From Novosphingobium decolorationis (GTDB lineage: Bacteria; Pseudomonadota; Alphaproteobacteria; Sphingomonadales; Sphingomonadaceae): a DNA stretch of 64,000 nucleotides. The stretch is taken from the NCBI RefSeq assembly GCF_018417475.1, contig NZ_CP054856.1:3193001-3257000 (forward strand), written 5' to 3'. The translations under genes were made by a program, and so were the position numbers. Of the stretch, positions 9,118-18,624 are shown in pieces. Below the pieces are notes generated by a model, which worked only from the letters and a program-made list of their open reading frames with translations, was not told the origin of the DNA and ran no database searches. The first letter of the stretch is position 1. Every line of letters begins with the position of its first letter.

Positions 9118-10083
9118 ATGCGCATTGCCATCGTGGGAGCGGGCATGGCCGGGCTCGCCTGCGCCGGGCGGTTGTCGGGGCTTGCGGACATCGTCCTGTT
9201 CGACAAGGGGCGCCGTCCCGGAGGGCGTCTGACCTCGGTCGTGACGGACATTTCCTCGTGGGATCTCGGGGCACCGTTCTTCACCGCGCGCGAGCCTGAT
9301 TTCCAGACGGAGGTGGCGCGCTGGCAGGACGCAGGCTGTGCCGCGCGCTGGCCCGGCGGCCCGCGCGGGGCCATGGTCGGCGTTCCCACCATGGCCACCC
9401 TCGTTGCCGAGCAGAGCAAGCGTTTCGACGTGCGCTTCGGCGCGCGAGTCCAGGCATTGGTTCGGGACGAGGACGGCTGGAGGATCGAAGGGGAGGGCCT
9501 GGACGCAGAGCCGTTCGACAGCGTCGTCGTCGCCGTCCCGGCCGAGCAGGCCGCGCCGCTTCTGTCGCTCCACGATCTCGATGCCGGGCTGGAGGCGGCC
9601 TCGGTGCGTTCCACGCCCTGCTGGTCGGTCATGGTCGCGTTCCCCTGGGACATTCCTGCGCCCGGTCCCTTCATGGCGGACCTGGGTATTTTCTCCGTGC
9701 TCGCGTGCAACGCCTCCAAGCCCGAACGCGGGCCCTCGCACGGCTGGGTGCTCCAAGCCAACGCGGCGTGGTCGCGCGCGAACCTGGAATGCGAGGCTGA
9801 GGACGTTGCGGAGCGGATGCTCGCAGAGTTCGCGCAGGCGCTCGGCACGGAACTGCCCGCGCCGACCTTCCTGAAGGCGCACCGCTGGCGCTTTGCCCAA
9901 CCTTACGGGCAGTCGGGCCGGGTCCTGTGGAACCTGGAGCAGCGCCTTGGCGCCTGCGGTGACTGGTGCCGCGCGCCCACGGTCGAAGGGGCCTGGCTTT
10001 CGGGCGTGCGGCTCGCCGATCAGATGCGCGCGAGCCTGCCGGAGCTCATCACCCAGGCGGCGGCCCTGCACGGGGCGGGTTAG
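9118..10083 (+). CDS. NAD(P)/FAD-dependent oxidoreductase, renalase-like
   Basis: A 321-residue flavoprotein with an N-terminal dinucleotide fold (MRIAIVGAGMAGLACAGRL), the amine-oxidase motif FDKGRRPGGRLTS, and the C-terminal FAD motif in WLSGVRLADQMRAS. Renalase-like proteins of bacteria oxidise off-pathway isomers of dihydronicotinamide cofactors; the family is often found next to cryptochromes and photolyases. The start lies two bases after the folE stop and the stop lies two bases before the DUF2256 gene, so all are in one transcript. The real substrate is not known. Confidence 0.88.
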   Translation: MRIAIVGAGMAGLACAGRLSGLADIVLFDKGRRPGGRLTSVVTDISSWDLGAPFFTAREPDFQTEVARWQDAGCAARWPGGPRGAMVGVPTMATLVAEQSKRFDVRFGARVQALVRDEDGWRIEGEGLDAEPFDSVVVAVPAEQAAPLLSLHDLDAGLEAASVRSTPCWSVMVAFPWDIPAPGPFMADLGIFSVLACNASKPERGPSHGWVLQANAAWSRANLECEAEDVAERMLAEFAQALGTELPAPTFLKAHRWRFAQPYGQSGRVLWNLEQRLGACGDWCRAPTVEGAWLSGVRLADQMRASLPELITQAAALHGAG

Positions 10084-10085
10084 TC

Positions 10086-10235
10086 ATGGCCACGATGCGC
10101 AAGAAAGCTGACCTGCCAAGCAAGACCTGCCTTGCGTGCGGGCGTCCCTTCACCTGGCGGCGCAAGTGGGCGCGCGTCTGGGACGAGGTGAAGTACTGTT
10201 CGGACCGCTGCCGCCAGAACCGCAAGGCGCCCTAG
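10086..10235 (+). CDS. DUF2256 small zinc-finger-like protein
   Basis: Only 49 residues. Four cysteines in CLACGRPF and YCSDRCR form a treble-clef-like zinc site; the conserved tryptophans (FTWRRKW, WDEVKYC) mark DUF2256. This family is commonly encoded beside cryptochrome/photolyase-related genes, as here, but no function is established. It starts two bases after the preceding stop and ends 42 bases before the photolyase. Confidence 0.9.
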   Translation: MATMRKKADLPSKTCLACGRPFTWRRKWARVWDEVKYCSDRCRQNRKAP

Positions 10236-10277
10236 CAGCGTGCACACCAGTAACGCCGCGGCCTTCAGGAAATTCCG

Positions 10278-11801
10278 ATGAAAACACTCGTGCCCGTGCT
10301 GGGCGATCAGCTCTCGTTCGACCTGTCCTCGCTTGCGGGGATGGAGGCCAGGGACATCGTCGTCCTGATGATGGAGGTCGCGGAGGAGACGACCTACGTG
10401 CGCCATCACAAGAAGAAGATCGCCTATATCCTTTCAGCCATGCGCCATCACGCGCAGGCGCTGGTCGAGGCAGGCTATACGGTCGATTACGTACGCCTCG
10501 ACGATCCGGAGGCCAGTGACAGCTTCACAGGCGAGATCGCCCGCGCCATTGCGCGCCATGACCCGGAGCGCATCGTCGTGACCGAGCCGGGGGAATGGCG
10601 CGTGGCGGCCATGATGGAAAGCTGGCAGACCCTGTTCGGCCTGCCCGTCGATATCCGTGCGGACACGCGCTTCCTGTGCTCGCACGCTGAGTTCGAGGAC
10701 TGGGCGGAGGGCCGCCGCGCCTTGACGATGGAATTCTTCTACCGCGAGATGCGCCGCAAGACAGGGCTCCTGCTGGACGACGGCAAGCCTGCGGGCGGGC
10801 AGTGGAATTTCGACAAGGACAACCGCCAGCCGGCCGACGCCGACCTCTTCATGCCCCGGCCGCGGCGTTTCGAGCCCGATGCCATCACCCGCGAGGTGCT
10901 GGCCCTCGTCGCCGAGAGGTTCGCGGACCATCCCGGATCGCTGGAGGATTTCGACTACGCGGTCACCGCCGCCGATGCCGAGCGGCAGGCGGCGAGCTTC
11001 TTTGCCAACGCCTTGCCCGATTTTGGCCGCTACGAGGACGCCATGCTGCGGGGCCAGCCGTTCCTGTGGCACTCCATCCTCTCGCCCTACCTCAATTCCG
11101 GGCTGCTCGACCCGCTCGACCTGTGCCGCCGCGCGGAGGCCGAGTACCGGGCGGGGCGGGCGCCGATCAATTCGGTCGAGGGCTATATCCGGCAGATCCT
11201 GGGCTGGCGCGAATACGTACGCGGCATCTACTGGCGCGAGGGGCCTAAGTACGTGGAGCGCAATTTCCTCGACCACCGCCGGGACCTGCCCGCCTGGTTC
11301 TGGACGGGCGAGACGGACATGCAGTGCCTGCGCGAGGCGATCGGCCAGACCCTTGCGACGGGGCACGCGCATCACATCCAGCGGCTCATGGTGATCGGGA
11401 ACTTCGCGCTTCTGGCCGGCTGCGATCCCAGACAGGTCCACGAATGGTACCTGCAGGTCTATGTCGATGCCTACGAATGGGTCGAACTGCCCAACACGCT
11501 GGGCATGAGCCAGTTCGGCGATGGCGGCCTTCTGGGTTCCAAGCCCTATGTCGCCTCGGGGGCCTACATAAACCGCATGTCGGACTACTGCGGGACCTGC
11601 GCCTACAACGTGAAGGAACGGGTGGGCCCCGTGGCATGCCCCTTCAACGCCCTGTACTGGCATTTCCTCGAGCGTCACCGCGACAAGCTGGGCGACAATC
11701 ACCGCATGGCGCTGACCTACCGCAACTGGGACCGGCAGGACGAGGACAGCCGGGAGGGTATTCTCGCGCAGGCGCGCGCGTTCCTCGCAGGTTGCGCATG
11801 A
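10278..11801 (+). CDS. Iron-sulfur photolyase/cryptochrome-related protein (PhrB-like, FeS-BCP)
   Basis: A 507-residue member of the prokaryotic (6-4) photolyase group, which repairs UV photoproducts using FAD, a ribityllumazine antenna and a 4Fe-4S cluster. Cys350 (MQC), Cys438 and Cys441 (DYCGTC) and Cys454 (VACPFN) fall at the same residue numbers I recall for the cluster ligands of Agrobacterium PhrB. The N-terminal alpha/beta domain begins MKTLVPVLGDQLSFDLSSL; the FAD domain has SVEGYIRQILGWREYVRG, GHAHHIQRLMVIGNFALL and LPNTLGMSQF. It is the last gene of the folE-led operon and the probable payload of the blue-light regulator upstream. Confidence 0.94.
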   Translation: MKTLVPVLGDQLSFDLSSLAGMEARDIVVLMMEVAEETTYVRHHKKKIAYILSAMRHHAQALVEAGYTVDYVRLDDPEASDSFTGEIARAIARHDPERIVVTEPGEWRVAAMMESWQTLFGLPVDIRADTRFLCSHAEFEDWAEGRRALTMEFFYREMRRKTGLLLDDGKPAGGQWNFDKDNRQPADADLFMPRPRRFEPDAITREVLALVAERFADHPGSLEDFDYAVTAADAERQAASFFANALPDFGRYEDAMLRGQPFLWHSILSPYLNSGLLDPLDLCRRAEAEYRAGRAPINSVEGYIRQILGWREYVRGIYWREGPKYVERNFLDHRRDLPAWFWTGETDMQCLREAIGQTLATGHAHHIQRLMVIGNFALLAGCDPRQVHEWYLQVYVDAYEWVELPNTLGMSQFGDGGLLGSKPYVASGAYINRMSDYCGTCAYNVKERVGPVACPFNALYWHFLERHRDKLGDNHRMALTYRNWDRQDEDSREGILAQARAFLAGCA

Positions 11802-11825
11802 GCGCCTGCCCTAGGGTGCAAACTC

Positions 11826-12107
11826 ATGCAATCGCTTGAGACGCTCCCGTGTCGTACGCAGACTGGCTGTCCTGATGGACGGACCAGGGGCTGTAGGCAC
11901 ACCAAGCTCCCTGCCGCTACAGATGCCATCGGACGGCCTTTGAGCTTCTTCATTACGGCGGGCCAGATCAGCGATGCCACTGGGGCCCCGGCGTTGATTG
12001 ATGACTTGCCAAAGGCGCAGTGGCTGCTGGCCACCCGCTACGACCTCTGCCCGACCATATTCATCTCAGCCCAGGCTCTCGTAGTGACCGTGCCATTCTG
12101 TGTCTGA
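11826..12107 (+). pseudogene. IS5-family transposase remnant with internal deletion
   Basis: The frame contains KLPAATDAIGRPLSFFITAG and DDLPKAQWLL, typical of the central part of IS5-family DDE transposases, and then jumps to ATRYDLCPTIFISAQALVV, which is the extreme C-terminus of that family. Roughly 60 residues, including the last catalytic region, are missing at the join. N-terminal sequence is absent too. It is a dead fragment lying just before a second IS5-family element. Confidence 0.75.
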
Positions 12108-12185
12108 TCAACGAGTTACGAGCCTGGCGGCGCCGACGCACAGCGCGCTTTGAAGTGCCGGGGTGCCGAGGTTGGTCGCTCAGAA

Positions 12186-13237
12186 GGGCTTTGTTGCGCA
12201 AATGCCCAAAGGATTCCGTTCATGAATCCAGTCGGTTAATGGGCGCCGATGAGCAAACCGCCTCGCGCCGGTTACCGCACGACGAACTGGAAGTCCTACA
12301 ACGCAGCGCTGGCGCTAAGAGGTTCGCTTCAGGTCTGGTTTGATCCCGGGATGCAGTGGCTGTCTGCGCCTGCCGGCAAGCGCGTGCGCCAGCCCGTCTT
12401 CTCGGACGCGGCGATCCAGGCCTGCCTGACACTGAAGGGCGTGTTCAAGCTTGCCTTGCGCCAGACCACGGGGATGGTCGCCAGCCTTTTCGAGATGGCC
12501 GGGCTCGATTGGCCGGTGCCGGATTTCAGCACGCTGAGCCGAAGGCAGAAGACCCTGCTTGTCGAGATCACCTGTCAGCCCAGTTCCGGGCCGTTGCACC
12601 TGCTGATTGACAGCACGGGTATGAAGGCCGTTGGAGACGGGGAATGGTGCAGGCGCAAGCATGGTCCGTCCAAACGCCGCCAGTGGCGGAAAGTCCACTT
12701 GGGGGTGGACCTCGGATCGTCGGATATCCGCGCTATCGAAGTGACCGGAAGCCGGGTTGGCGATGCGCCCATACTGCCTGAACTGCTGGAGCAGATACCA
12801 CACAATCAAGCCATCGCGAGCGTCAGCGCCGATGGCGCTTTCGACACAAGAACCTGTCACGAGTCCATTGCCGCGCGCGATGCCTGTGCCATCATCCCTG
12901 CCCGCAGCAATGCGCAAGCCTGGCCCGAAAATACGCCGGGTGTTGCGGCCCCAAATGAAATTGTTCGCTCAAGCCAGCGGCTCGGCAGGGCAATCTGGAA
13001 ACGATGGAGAGGCTATCACCAGCGCAGTCTGGTCGAAACGAGAATGCATTGCTTCAAACTGCTGGGCGAACGCATCATGGCATGAGACTTCGATCGCCAG
13101 GTCGCCGAAATGCAAATCCGCGCCGCCATCCTCAACCGCTTCACCGCCCTCGGAAGGCCTCAAACGCAGCGTGTCGCGTAACCGAATGCCTTCAAAGGCC
13201 GAATGCTACCCTGTGGCCGATTTGCGCAACAAAGCCC
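12186..13237 (+). mobile_element. IS5-family insertion sequence, 1052 bp, inactive
   Basis: Perfect 18-base terminal inverted repeats (GGGCTTTGTTGCGCAAAT at 12186-12203, complement at 13220-13237) enclose one transposase gene that has an in-frame stop. No matching target duplication is visible at the two edges, which suggests an old or rearranged insertion. A shortened relative with the same ends lies at 25454-25756. Confidence 0.85.
12249..13181 (+). pseudogene. IS5-family transposase, interrupted by TGA near the C-terminus
   Basis: Reads as a 310-residue transposase (DDE type): NWKSYNAALALRGSL, LLIDSTGMKAVGDGEW with the first catalytic Asp, then VSADGAFDT with the second Asp, and RRSLVETRMHCF-like YHQRSLVETRMHCFK with the Glu. 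At 13083-13085 a TGA replaces the expected arginine codon (CGA) in IMARDF; the frame then continues through DRQVAEMQIRAAILNRFTAL to TAA at 13179-13181. The last 32 residues are therefore not made unless the stop is read through. All catalytic residues precede the stop, so activity is not excluded. Confidence 0.85.
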
Positions 13238-13606
13238 ATTGATTGGGCCACATGTGGCGGCTTCGGCGGCAATCACAGCCCATTTTCGACCCGCTGTGGA
13301 CATTCGGAAGCCGAATCACATCGCCCAACTGCAGACAGTCAGGTTTACTTGGGCGATGATCGCCGGCTCCAGGATTACAAGTTCTTGTAGAGCTTCAGCT
13401 GAAATTCCGGGGTACGCTGGCGCCGTGTGGTCTCTTCCGCGAGCGGTGCTACAAGGCGATATTGGCTCACTCCGGAAAAGCGAAAGGTTCCGGTGATCGA
13501 CATCGTCTTCGAGAAATTGTGCGTATAGGCAACGCTGGCATCGTACCAGGAGCCTTTGCGGATCTGGTATTCACGCGAAGCGCTGTTCCACGACCATTGC
13601 AGCTGA

Positions 13607-14511
13607 GAGGCCGTTTCGAAAGGGGTTGAGCGGCTGAGGTTCGTGTGATTCCGGGGGTTTTGCAGACAACCCGGAGATCTTGATGTGGACCCCAGCCACC
13701 CGCGTGCAGCATACGCGTGTTTCGAAGCGTTACCAGACGGATTTGAGCGATGCCGAGTGGGCGCTGATCGCGACATTTGTTCCCGAGGCGCGCACGACGG
13801 GGCGGCGACGGCAATGGCCAATGCGCGAAATCGTGAACGCCATCTTCTACGTTCTGCGCGGCGGGATTGCATGGCGGTTGCTGCCCAAGGACTTCCCGCC
13901 GTGGCAGACGGTCTACCGCTGGTTTGCCCGGTTTCGTGACGAATGCCTGTTCGAGCGGATCAACCATGCGCTGGTCGCGCTCGATCGCGAGCGAGCCGGA
14001 AGGGACGCCTCGCCAAGCGGAGCCATCATCGACAGTCAGAGCGTCAAGACCACCGAGAGCGGCGGACCGCGCGGCTACGATGCTGGCAAGAAGATCAAAG
14101 GTCGCAAGCGCCATGCTCTGGTCGATACTGACGGCAGGCCGCTGCTTGTCGAGCCGCACACCGCCGATGTCCAGGATCGTGATGGCGGCGGCGCGTTGCT
14201 GCAAATCTCGCGCGGCCTCTTCCCGTTCATCGAGAAGGTCTGGGCCGATGGCGGCTATAACCATCACCGTGTCACCGAGGCGACCCGCATCACCGTCGAG
14301 ATAGTCAGCAAGATCGCCGGGCAGTCCGGCTTCGTCGTCCTCCCTCGGCGCTGGGTGGTCGAGCGGTTCTTCGCTTGGGTCAATCGAAACCGCCGTCTGG
14401 CCAAGGACGTGGAAGCCACCCTCAAATCCGCCGCAGCCTTCCTCTACGCCGCCGCCGCCATGCTCATGCTACGCCGTTTGGCTCGGTCAGCGTGAGTTTC
14501 GAAACCGACTC
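13607..14511 (+). mobile_element. IS5-family insertion sequence, 905 bp, inserted in a receptor gene
   Basis: Ends GAGGCCGTTTCGAAA (left) and GAGTCGGTTTCGAAA (right, complement strand) form 15-base imperfect inverted repeats. A 3-base duplication TGA lies on each side (13604-13606, 14512-14514), matching the TNA targets of the IS427-like branch of IS5. It carries one intact transposase and looks recent, because the host gene can be rejoined without error. Confidence 0.92.
13683..14495 (+). CDS. IS5-family transposase (DDE)
   Basis: A 270-residue single-frame transposase. The N-terminal helix-turn-helix region begins KRYQTDLSDAEWALI (DUF4096-like), followed by IFYVLRGGIAWRLLPKDFPP and the DDE domain with IIDSQSVKTTESGG, KKIKGRKRHALVDTDG, VWADGGYN and RRWVVERFFAWVNRNRRL, which supply the Asp, Asp and Glu. 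ATG 13683 is preceded by GGAG at 13673-13676; TTG at 13680 is less likely. It acts on the 15-base ends of the enclosing element. The gene is intact. Confidence 0.93.
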   Translation: MWTPATRVQHTRVSKRYQTDLSDAEWALIATFVPEARTTGRRRQWPMREIVNAIFYVLRGGIAWRLLPKDFPPWQTVYRWFARFRDECLFERINHALVALDRERAGRDASPSGAIIDSQSVKTTESGGPRGYDAGKKIKGRKRHALVDTDGRPLLVEPHTADVQDRDGGGALLQISRGLFPFIEKVWADGGYNHHRVTEATRITVEIVSKIAGQSGFVVLPRRWVVERFFAWVNRNRRLAKDVEATLKSAAAFLYAAAAMLMLRRLARSA

Positions 14512-16561
14512 TGAGCCACGTCGCCCGGTATGGTGCCGCGATCCCTGGCTGACCACTCAAGTGTTCCGTTGGTCGAATAGCGCAGCGTGTGGAGTACGCG
14601 AGTAGCCTCCCCCCCATCCACAGGTGAGCGTTCGTCAAAAAGGTTGGCGCTGGCCTGAACCTTGAGGCCTTCAGGAAGGGGTAGTGCCAGATCGAACTGG
14701 CCACCGGCACTCGTACGGCTTCCCGCGTTCACATAAGTGTAGTTGCTGTTTCCGGCGTTGTTGACCGAATAGCTCTCGTTCCACAACTGACTTGTCTCGC
14801 GCAAATAGAGAGTGGCGCTCGCTTCGATCTTGCCTGGGCGGAACTGAACGCCCAGCTCAAAAGAATCAATGCTCTGGTCCTTGAGTTCCGAATTGCCTTC
14901 AAAAACTGTGTTGACGTCCTGCACCGTACTGTAGGGGGCCAGGTAGTCGAGAGGAACGCGCTCGATGCGCTTGCTGTAGCTGGCCTGCAGCTGGAGGGTC
15001 TTGCTCGCCTTGTAATTGGCATGAAAACTCGGAAAGAGCTTGGTCCTGTCGAGCCGAAGCGGCTCGTCGCCGGGGCTCGTGATCCGGCGCAGGTTGGTCT
15101 CCCCGCGCAGACCAGGTGCCAGTGTCAGGCGCCCCAGGGCCTGTTGGAACGTCGCGTAAGCCGCCACAGTGCTGCTGCGCGCTTCGTAGGTAGCCCGGGT
15201 GTCCGCTCCCAGCGAAACGGCATCGTTGCTGGTGAAGGCATAGTCCTGGGAAATGCCGTCGACGTGCCAGGACGTGCCGGTCGAGAGGATCTGCCCTGTG
15301 GCCATGGGATGCTTCCAGTCGAGCTTGGCATCGATGGAGTAGGCGGGATGCTTCAAATCAATCGCGTACCTTCGTCCGTCGCTGAACCGCGCCTGCGTCA
15401 TGTCATGGAGCTGGGTGCTCTTGAAGAACTGCACGCTCGCATTCACCGCCTCGCCTTTGGTGGTCCCGGCATGGGCGAGACTGAGCTGGCCATCGAGAAA
15501 TGCGCCGTAGCTGTCGAGGCGGGTGTGCTGCGAAAACGGCGCGAAATCGGGCGTTATCGCCGAGAAGTCCAGCCTGTTGACTGTGACGTCGTGGCCGCCG
15601 CCGCCGCGAAGTTGCCCGGAAAGGCTCGTCTTCGCATCGAGATCGTAAGTCACCTTGGCCGTGACGCGTCCGTCTGTTCCATCGTAGGTGGCAAGGCCAT
15701 CCTCGCGGTTGGCCGTGGCCTGAGCGCCTTCCTCGGGACGGACACTTCGCGTGTCGTGATGGGTACGGCGCAACCGGCGCCCGATATTGCCAGAGGCCTT
15801 GAGCTGGTAAGTCCAATCCGCGTGCCTGTAATTCAGCGTGGTGTCGAGAAGACCCAAGCCCCAGCTGCTCGCCTCGTAACTCGCGTTGCCCGAGAGACCT
15901 TCCTCCTGCGTCTTGCGCAAGACCAGATTGATCACGCCGCCTGCGCCTTCGGCCGAGAACTGCGCGGACGGGTTGGTGATCACCTCGATCCGCGCAATGT
16001 CACTCCCGTGCAGCGAGCGCAGGAACTGACGGATGTCACCGAGAAACGGACGTCCATCGACATAGATCGTGGTCACCCCGGCGCCGAGCACGAGAAGACT
16101 CTCGTCCGGCGTCACGGTTACGGCAGGCAGCCCCCGCAGGAGCTGGAGGGCATTCTTTTGCACGGACTGGGCCGTCTCGCGCACTTCATATGTTCGCCTG
16201 TCCATATCGAGCGCATTGTCCATGCGCTTGCCGATCACTTCGATAATGTCGGAAGATGTGTCCGCAGGAGCAACTTGGGCAGTAGGGGGGTGATCCGTGG
16301 CTTGTTGCATCCAGCTTTCCTCGACAGCAGGCGGCAGGGTGCCTTCCCGTCCACACCTTCGCAATCAACAAATTATTGATTAGTCTAATCAATGCTTGGA
16401 ATTGGTAGGTTCCTACCAGGCAGCTCCCGCCCCTTCTCGGACGCTCAGCTGTAGAATTTCCGTTCCCAAGTGCGGTCGCGGCGCCTGTATCGGCGCTTGT
16501 CGCATTTGACGGGCAACGAGCGGGATTTTCGGCATGCTCGAGGGTGGCCTGCGGATAGCGG

Positions 16562-17953
16562 TCATCCCTGAGCTTTTGTCGACGCATCAGCAGGGTGTCG
16601 TCGGCGCAGTACGATAGCGATTTTGGTATGCCGACCGTTGGCATGGACTTTGAATGCACCTTCATGCCTTTGGACGATGGCCGCGACGAGGGTCAGGCCT
16701 AGTCCATGGCCGGGCAGGTCGCTCGCAGCCGCTCCCCGAAAAAACCGCTCGGTCACCTGTTCCGCCTCGTCTGCCAGCAGTGGCAGACCCTCATTGGCGA
16801 TTTCCAGACGTGCGCGATGTTCCTCTTCACGCAGTAGGATGCCGATCATGCTACCGCTAAGGCTATATTTGACGGCATTGTCGAGCAGGTTGCTAATTGC
16901 CTGAAACAGCAGATCGCGGTCTGCCGAAAGCGACAGGGTTGCTGGCCCTTCGACGGAGATTTTCAGATCCCGCAACGCAGCTGCCGGTTCGTATAACTCA
17001 ACTGCGTCGCATACAATTGCGGCAAGATCGACCGTTGCAAAACCGGAATCATGACGCCCGCCTTCGATCCGTGCGATACGCAAGGTGGCATTGATAATCG
17101 CTTGCAGGCGAGCCAGCTCCTCGCGCGCCTCTCCCATTACGCTGGTTTCATCTGCGGCTTCATCTGCGGTCGCATCGTCCAAAACAGCAAGGACGCGCGA
17201 CAGCGGAGTTCTGAGTTCGTGGGCGATATTGTCAGATACGCGCCTCACCGATTCAAACAGTGCCTCGTTCTGCTCGAGCATCAGGTTCAGGGTATGGCTG
17301 AGCCGGTCAAAGTCGTCGCCGCTGCCATGGACTGGAACCCGCGCGGCCAATCGTCCCCCCATCACGCGACGGGCAGCGGCCGAAATGACCTCAATCCGGT
17401 GGCCAATCGCTCGGCTCATCAGATATCCACCCGACACGGCCAGCAACAGGACCAAAGCGATCAAGACAGGGAATGTGGCCAGCAGCACCTCCTGGCGATC
17501 CTCCACAACCTCAGCATCGCGGCCCACGATCAGGCGAGTCCCATCGGGAAACTGGCGTTCGCGCGACAAAGCGCTGAAATCGATCTCACCTCCCTCATGA
17601 TAGACATCGGCCTCGATCGAGTAGAAGCCGGTCTGCACCTGGCTGGGCCAGCTGGGCAGATTGCTAGTAATCACAGTCCCATCCGCCGCGATCAGGGCAT
17701 GAAAGGCGCGGTCCACACCTGACGTTGGCCTGGCGCGTGCTTCGAGCCGCTTGGCCAGTTCGCGCATGCCCTCTTCGGCATAGACCGTTTCCATTTCGGC
17801 CAGCTCGGCGCTGACCTGCTTACGTACCGCACCAAGCGGTCGGGACACGGCCAGCCAGAAAAAGGCGGCGAACAACAGCGCCAGCGAACCGCAAAACAGC
17901 GCCGCATAGGTCACAGCCAACCGGAAGGAGAGAGATCGGAACAAGTTCTTCAT
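16562..17953 (-). CDS. Two-component sensor histidine kinase
   Basis: A 463-residue inner-membrane kinase. Two membrane segments (about residues 10-35 and 158-180) bracket a periplasmic sensor region of about 120 residues; a HAMP-like linker precedes the dimerisation domain with the phospho-acceptor histidine (His245) in SDNIAHELRTPLSR. The ATPase domain has the N box NLLDNAVKYS and the G box GHGLGLTLVAAIV. The ATG overlaps the regulator stop by one base (TGATG), so the pair is co-translated. The signal is unknown; divergent placement from a glycerophosphotransferase-like gene hints at envelope control. Confidence 0.95.
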   Translation of the reverse strand: MKNLFRSLSFRLAVTYAALFCGSLALLFAAFFWLAVSRPLGAVRKQVSAELAEMETVYAEEGMRELAKRLEARARPTSGVDRAFHALIAADGTVITSNLPSWPSQVQTGFYSIEADVYHEGGEIDFSALSRERQFPDGTRLIVGRDAEVVEDRQEVLLATFPVLIALVLLLAVSGGYLMSRAIGHRIEVISAAARRVMGGRLAARVPVHGSGDDFDRLSHTLNLMLEQNEALFESVRRVSDNIAHELRTPLSRVLAVLDDATADEAADETSVMGEAREELARLQAIINATLRIARIEGGRHDSGFATVDLAAIVCDAVELYEPAAALRDLKISVEGPATLSLSADRDLLFQAISNLLDNAVKYSLSGSMIGILLREEEHRARLEIANEGLPLLADEAEQVTERFFRGAAASDLPGHGLGLTLVAAIVQRHEGAFKVHANGRHTKIAIVLRRRHPADASTKAQG

Positions 17954-18624
17954 CAAGGGGTGATCATGTATCCGGCGCCACGCACCGTCTGTATCGGCGA
18001 GGCTCGTCCTTCAATCTCCAGCTTCTTGCGCAAATTGCTGATATGCTGGTCGATGATGTTGGTCTGGGGATCGAAATTGTAATCCCAGACGCGCTCCAGC
18101 AACATGGAACGGGTGACTACACGCCCTACATTGCGGACCAACTCGACCAATAAGCCAAATTCTCGGGAGGTCAGTTCGATACGCTGGCCAGCGCGCCGCA
18201 CGATGCGGGCCAATGTGTCGATTTCGATATCGGCATGGTGCAGAAACCCACTCTCGACAACAGGTGCCTTTCGGCGCGCCAGCACATCCACCCTTGCCAG
18301 CAATTCCGACATCGCAAAGGGCTTGGGCAGGTAATCGTCGCCACCCGCACGCAGCCCTTTGACCCGTTCATCTACATCCCCTAGCGCGCTGATCAGCAAG
18401 ACGGGGGTTTCGTCGTCGGTGGCACGCAACGCGGCAAGAATCTTCATCCCATCCACGTGTGGTAGCATCCGATCAAGAACGATGACGTCATAGCTTTCGG
18501 AGCTGACCTGCATGAGCCCATGCCGGCCGTCGCGGCAGCGAGTAACGACATGCCCGCTTTGGCGAAGCCCGTTTGCGACATGCGCGGCCAGCGCATCGTC
18601 ATCCTCGATCAACAATATCTGCAT
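17953..18624 (-). CDS. OmpR/PhoB-family response regulator
   Basis: 223 residues. The receiver domain has the acidic pocket IEDDD, phosphoacceptor Asp51 in VIVLDRMLP and the lysine in LPKPFAM; the C-terminal winged helix has ELTSREFGLLVELVRN, VWDYNFDPQTNIIDQHISNL and RKKLE, ending in the VRGAGYMI motif. ATG 18624 is chosen because the receiver starts at once (MQILLIEDDD); the longer open frame upstream has no family likeness. Partner of the kinase that follows with a one-base overlap. Confidence 0.95.
   Translation of the reverse strand: MQILLIEDDDALAAHVANGLRQSGHVVTRCRDGRHGLMQVSSESYDVIVLDRMLPHVDGMKILAALRATDDETPVLLISALGDVDERVKGLRAGGDDYLPKPFAMSELLARVDVLARRKAPVVESGFLHHADIEIDTLARIVRRAGQRIELTSREFGLLVELVRNVGRVVTRSMLLERVWDYNFDPQTNIIDQHISNLRKKLEIEGRASPIQTVRGAGYMITP

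Larger units (their letters stand above)
13375..16364 (-). pseudogene. TonB-dependent outer-membrane receptor gene, split by an IS5-family element
   Basis: The N-terminal part (16364-14512) holds a plug domain (IEVIGKRMDNALDMDRRTYE, TTIYVDGRPFLGDIRQFL, EVITNPSAQFSAEGAGGVIN) and most of the barrel. The C-terminal part (13603-13375) continues with QLQWSWNSASREYQ and ends in LKLYKNL. Removing the element at 13607-14511 and one TGA duplication rejoins the frame exactly (GDVAQ-LQWSW), so the gene was whole before insertion. It belongs to the outer-membrane beta-barrel family of TonB receptors. The N-terminus shows no signal peptide: MRRCGREGTLPPAVEESW leads directly to the plug, and no frame upstream supplies one, so the 5' end may also be damaged. 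Substrate unknown. Confidence 0.88.
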
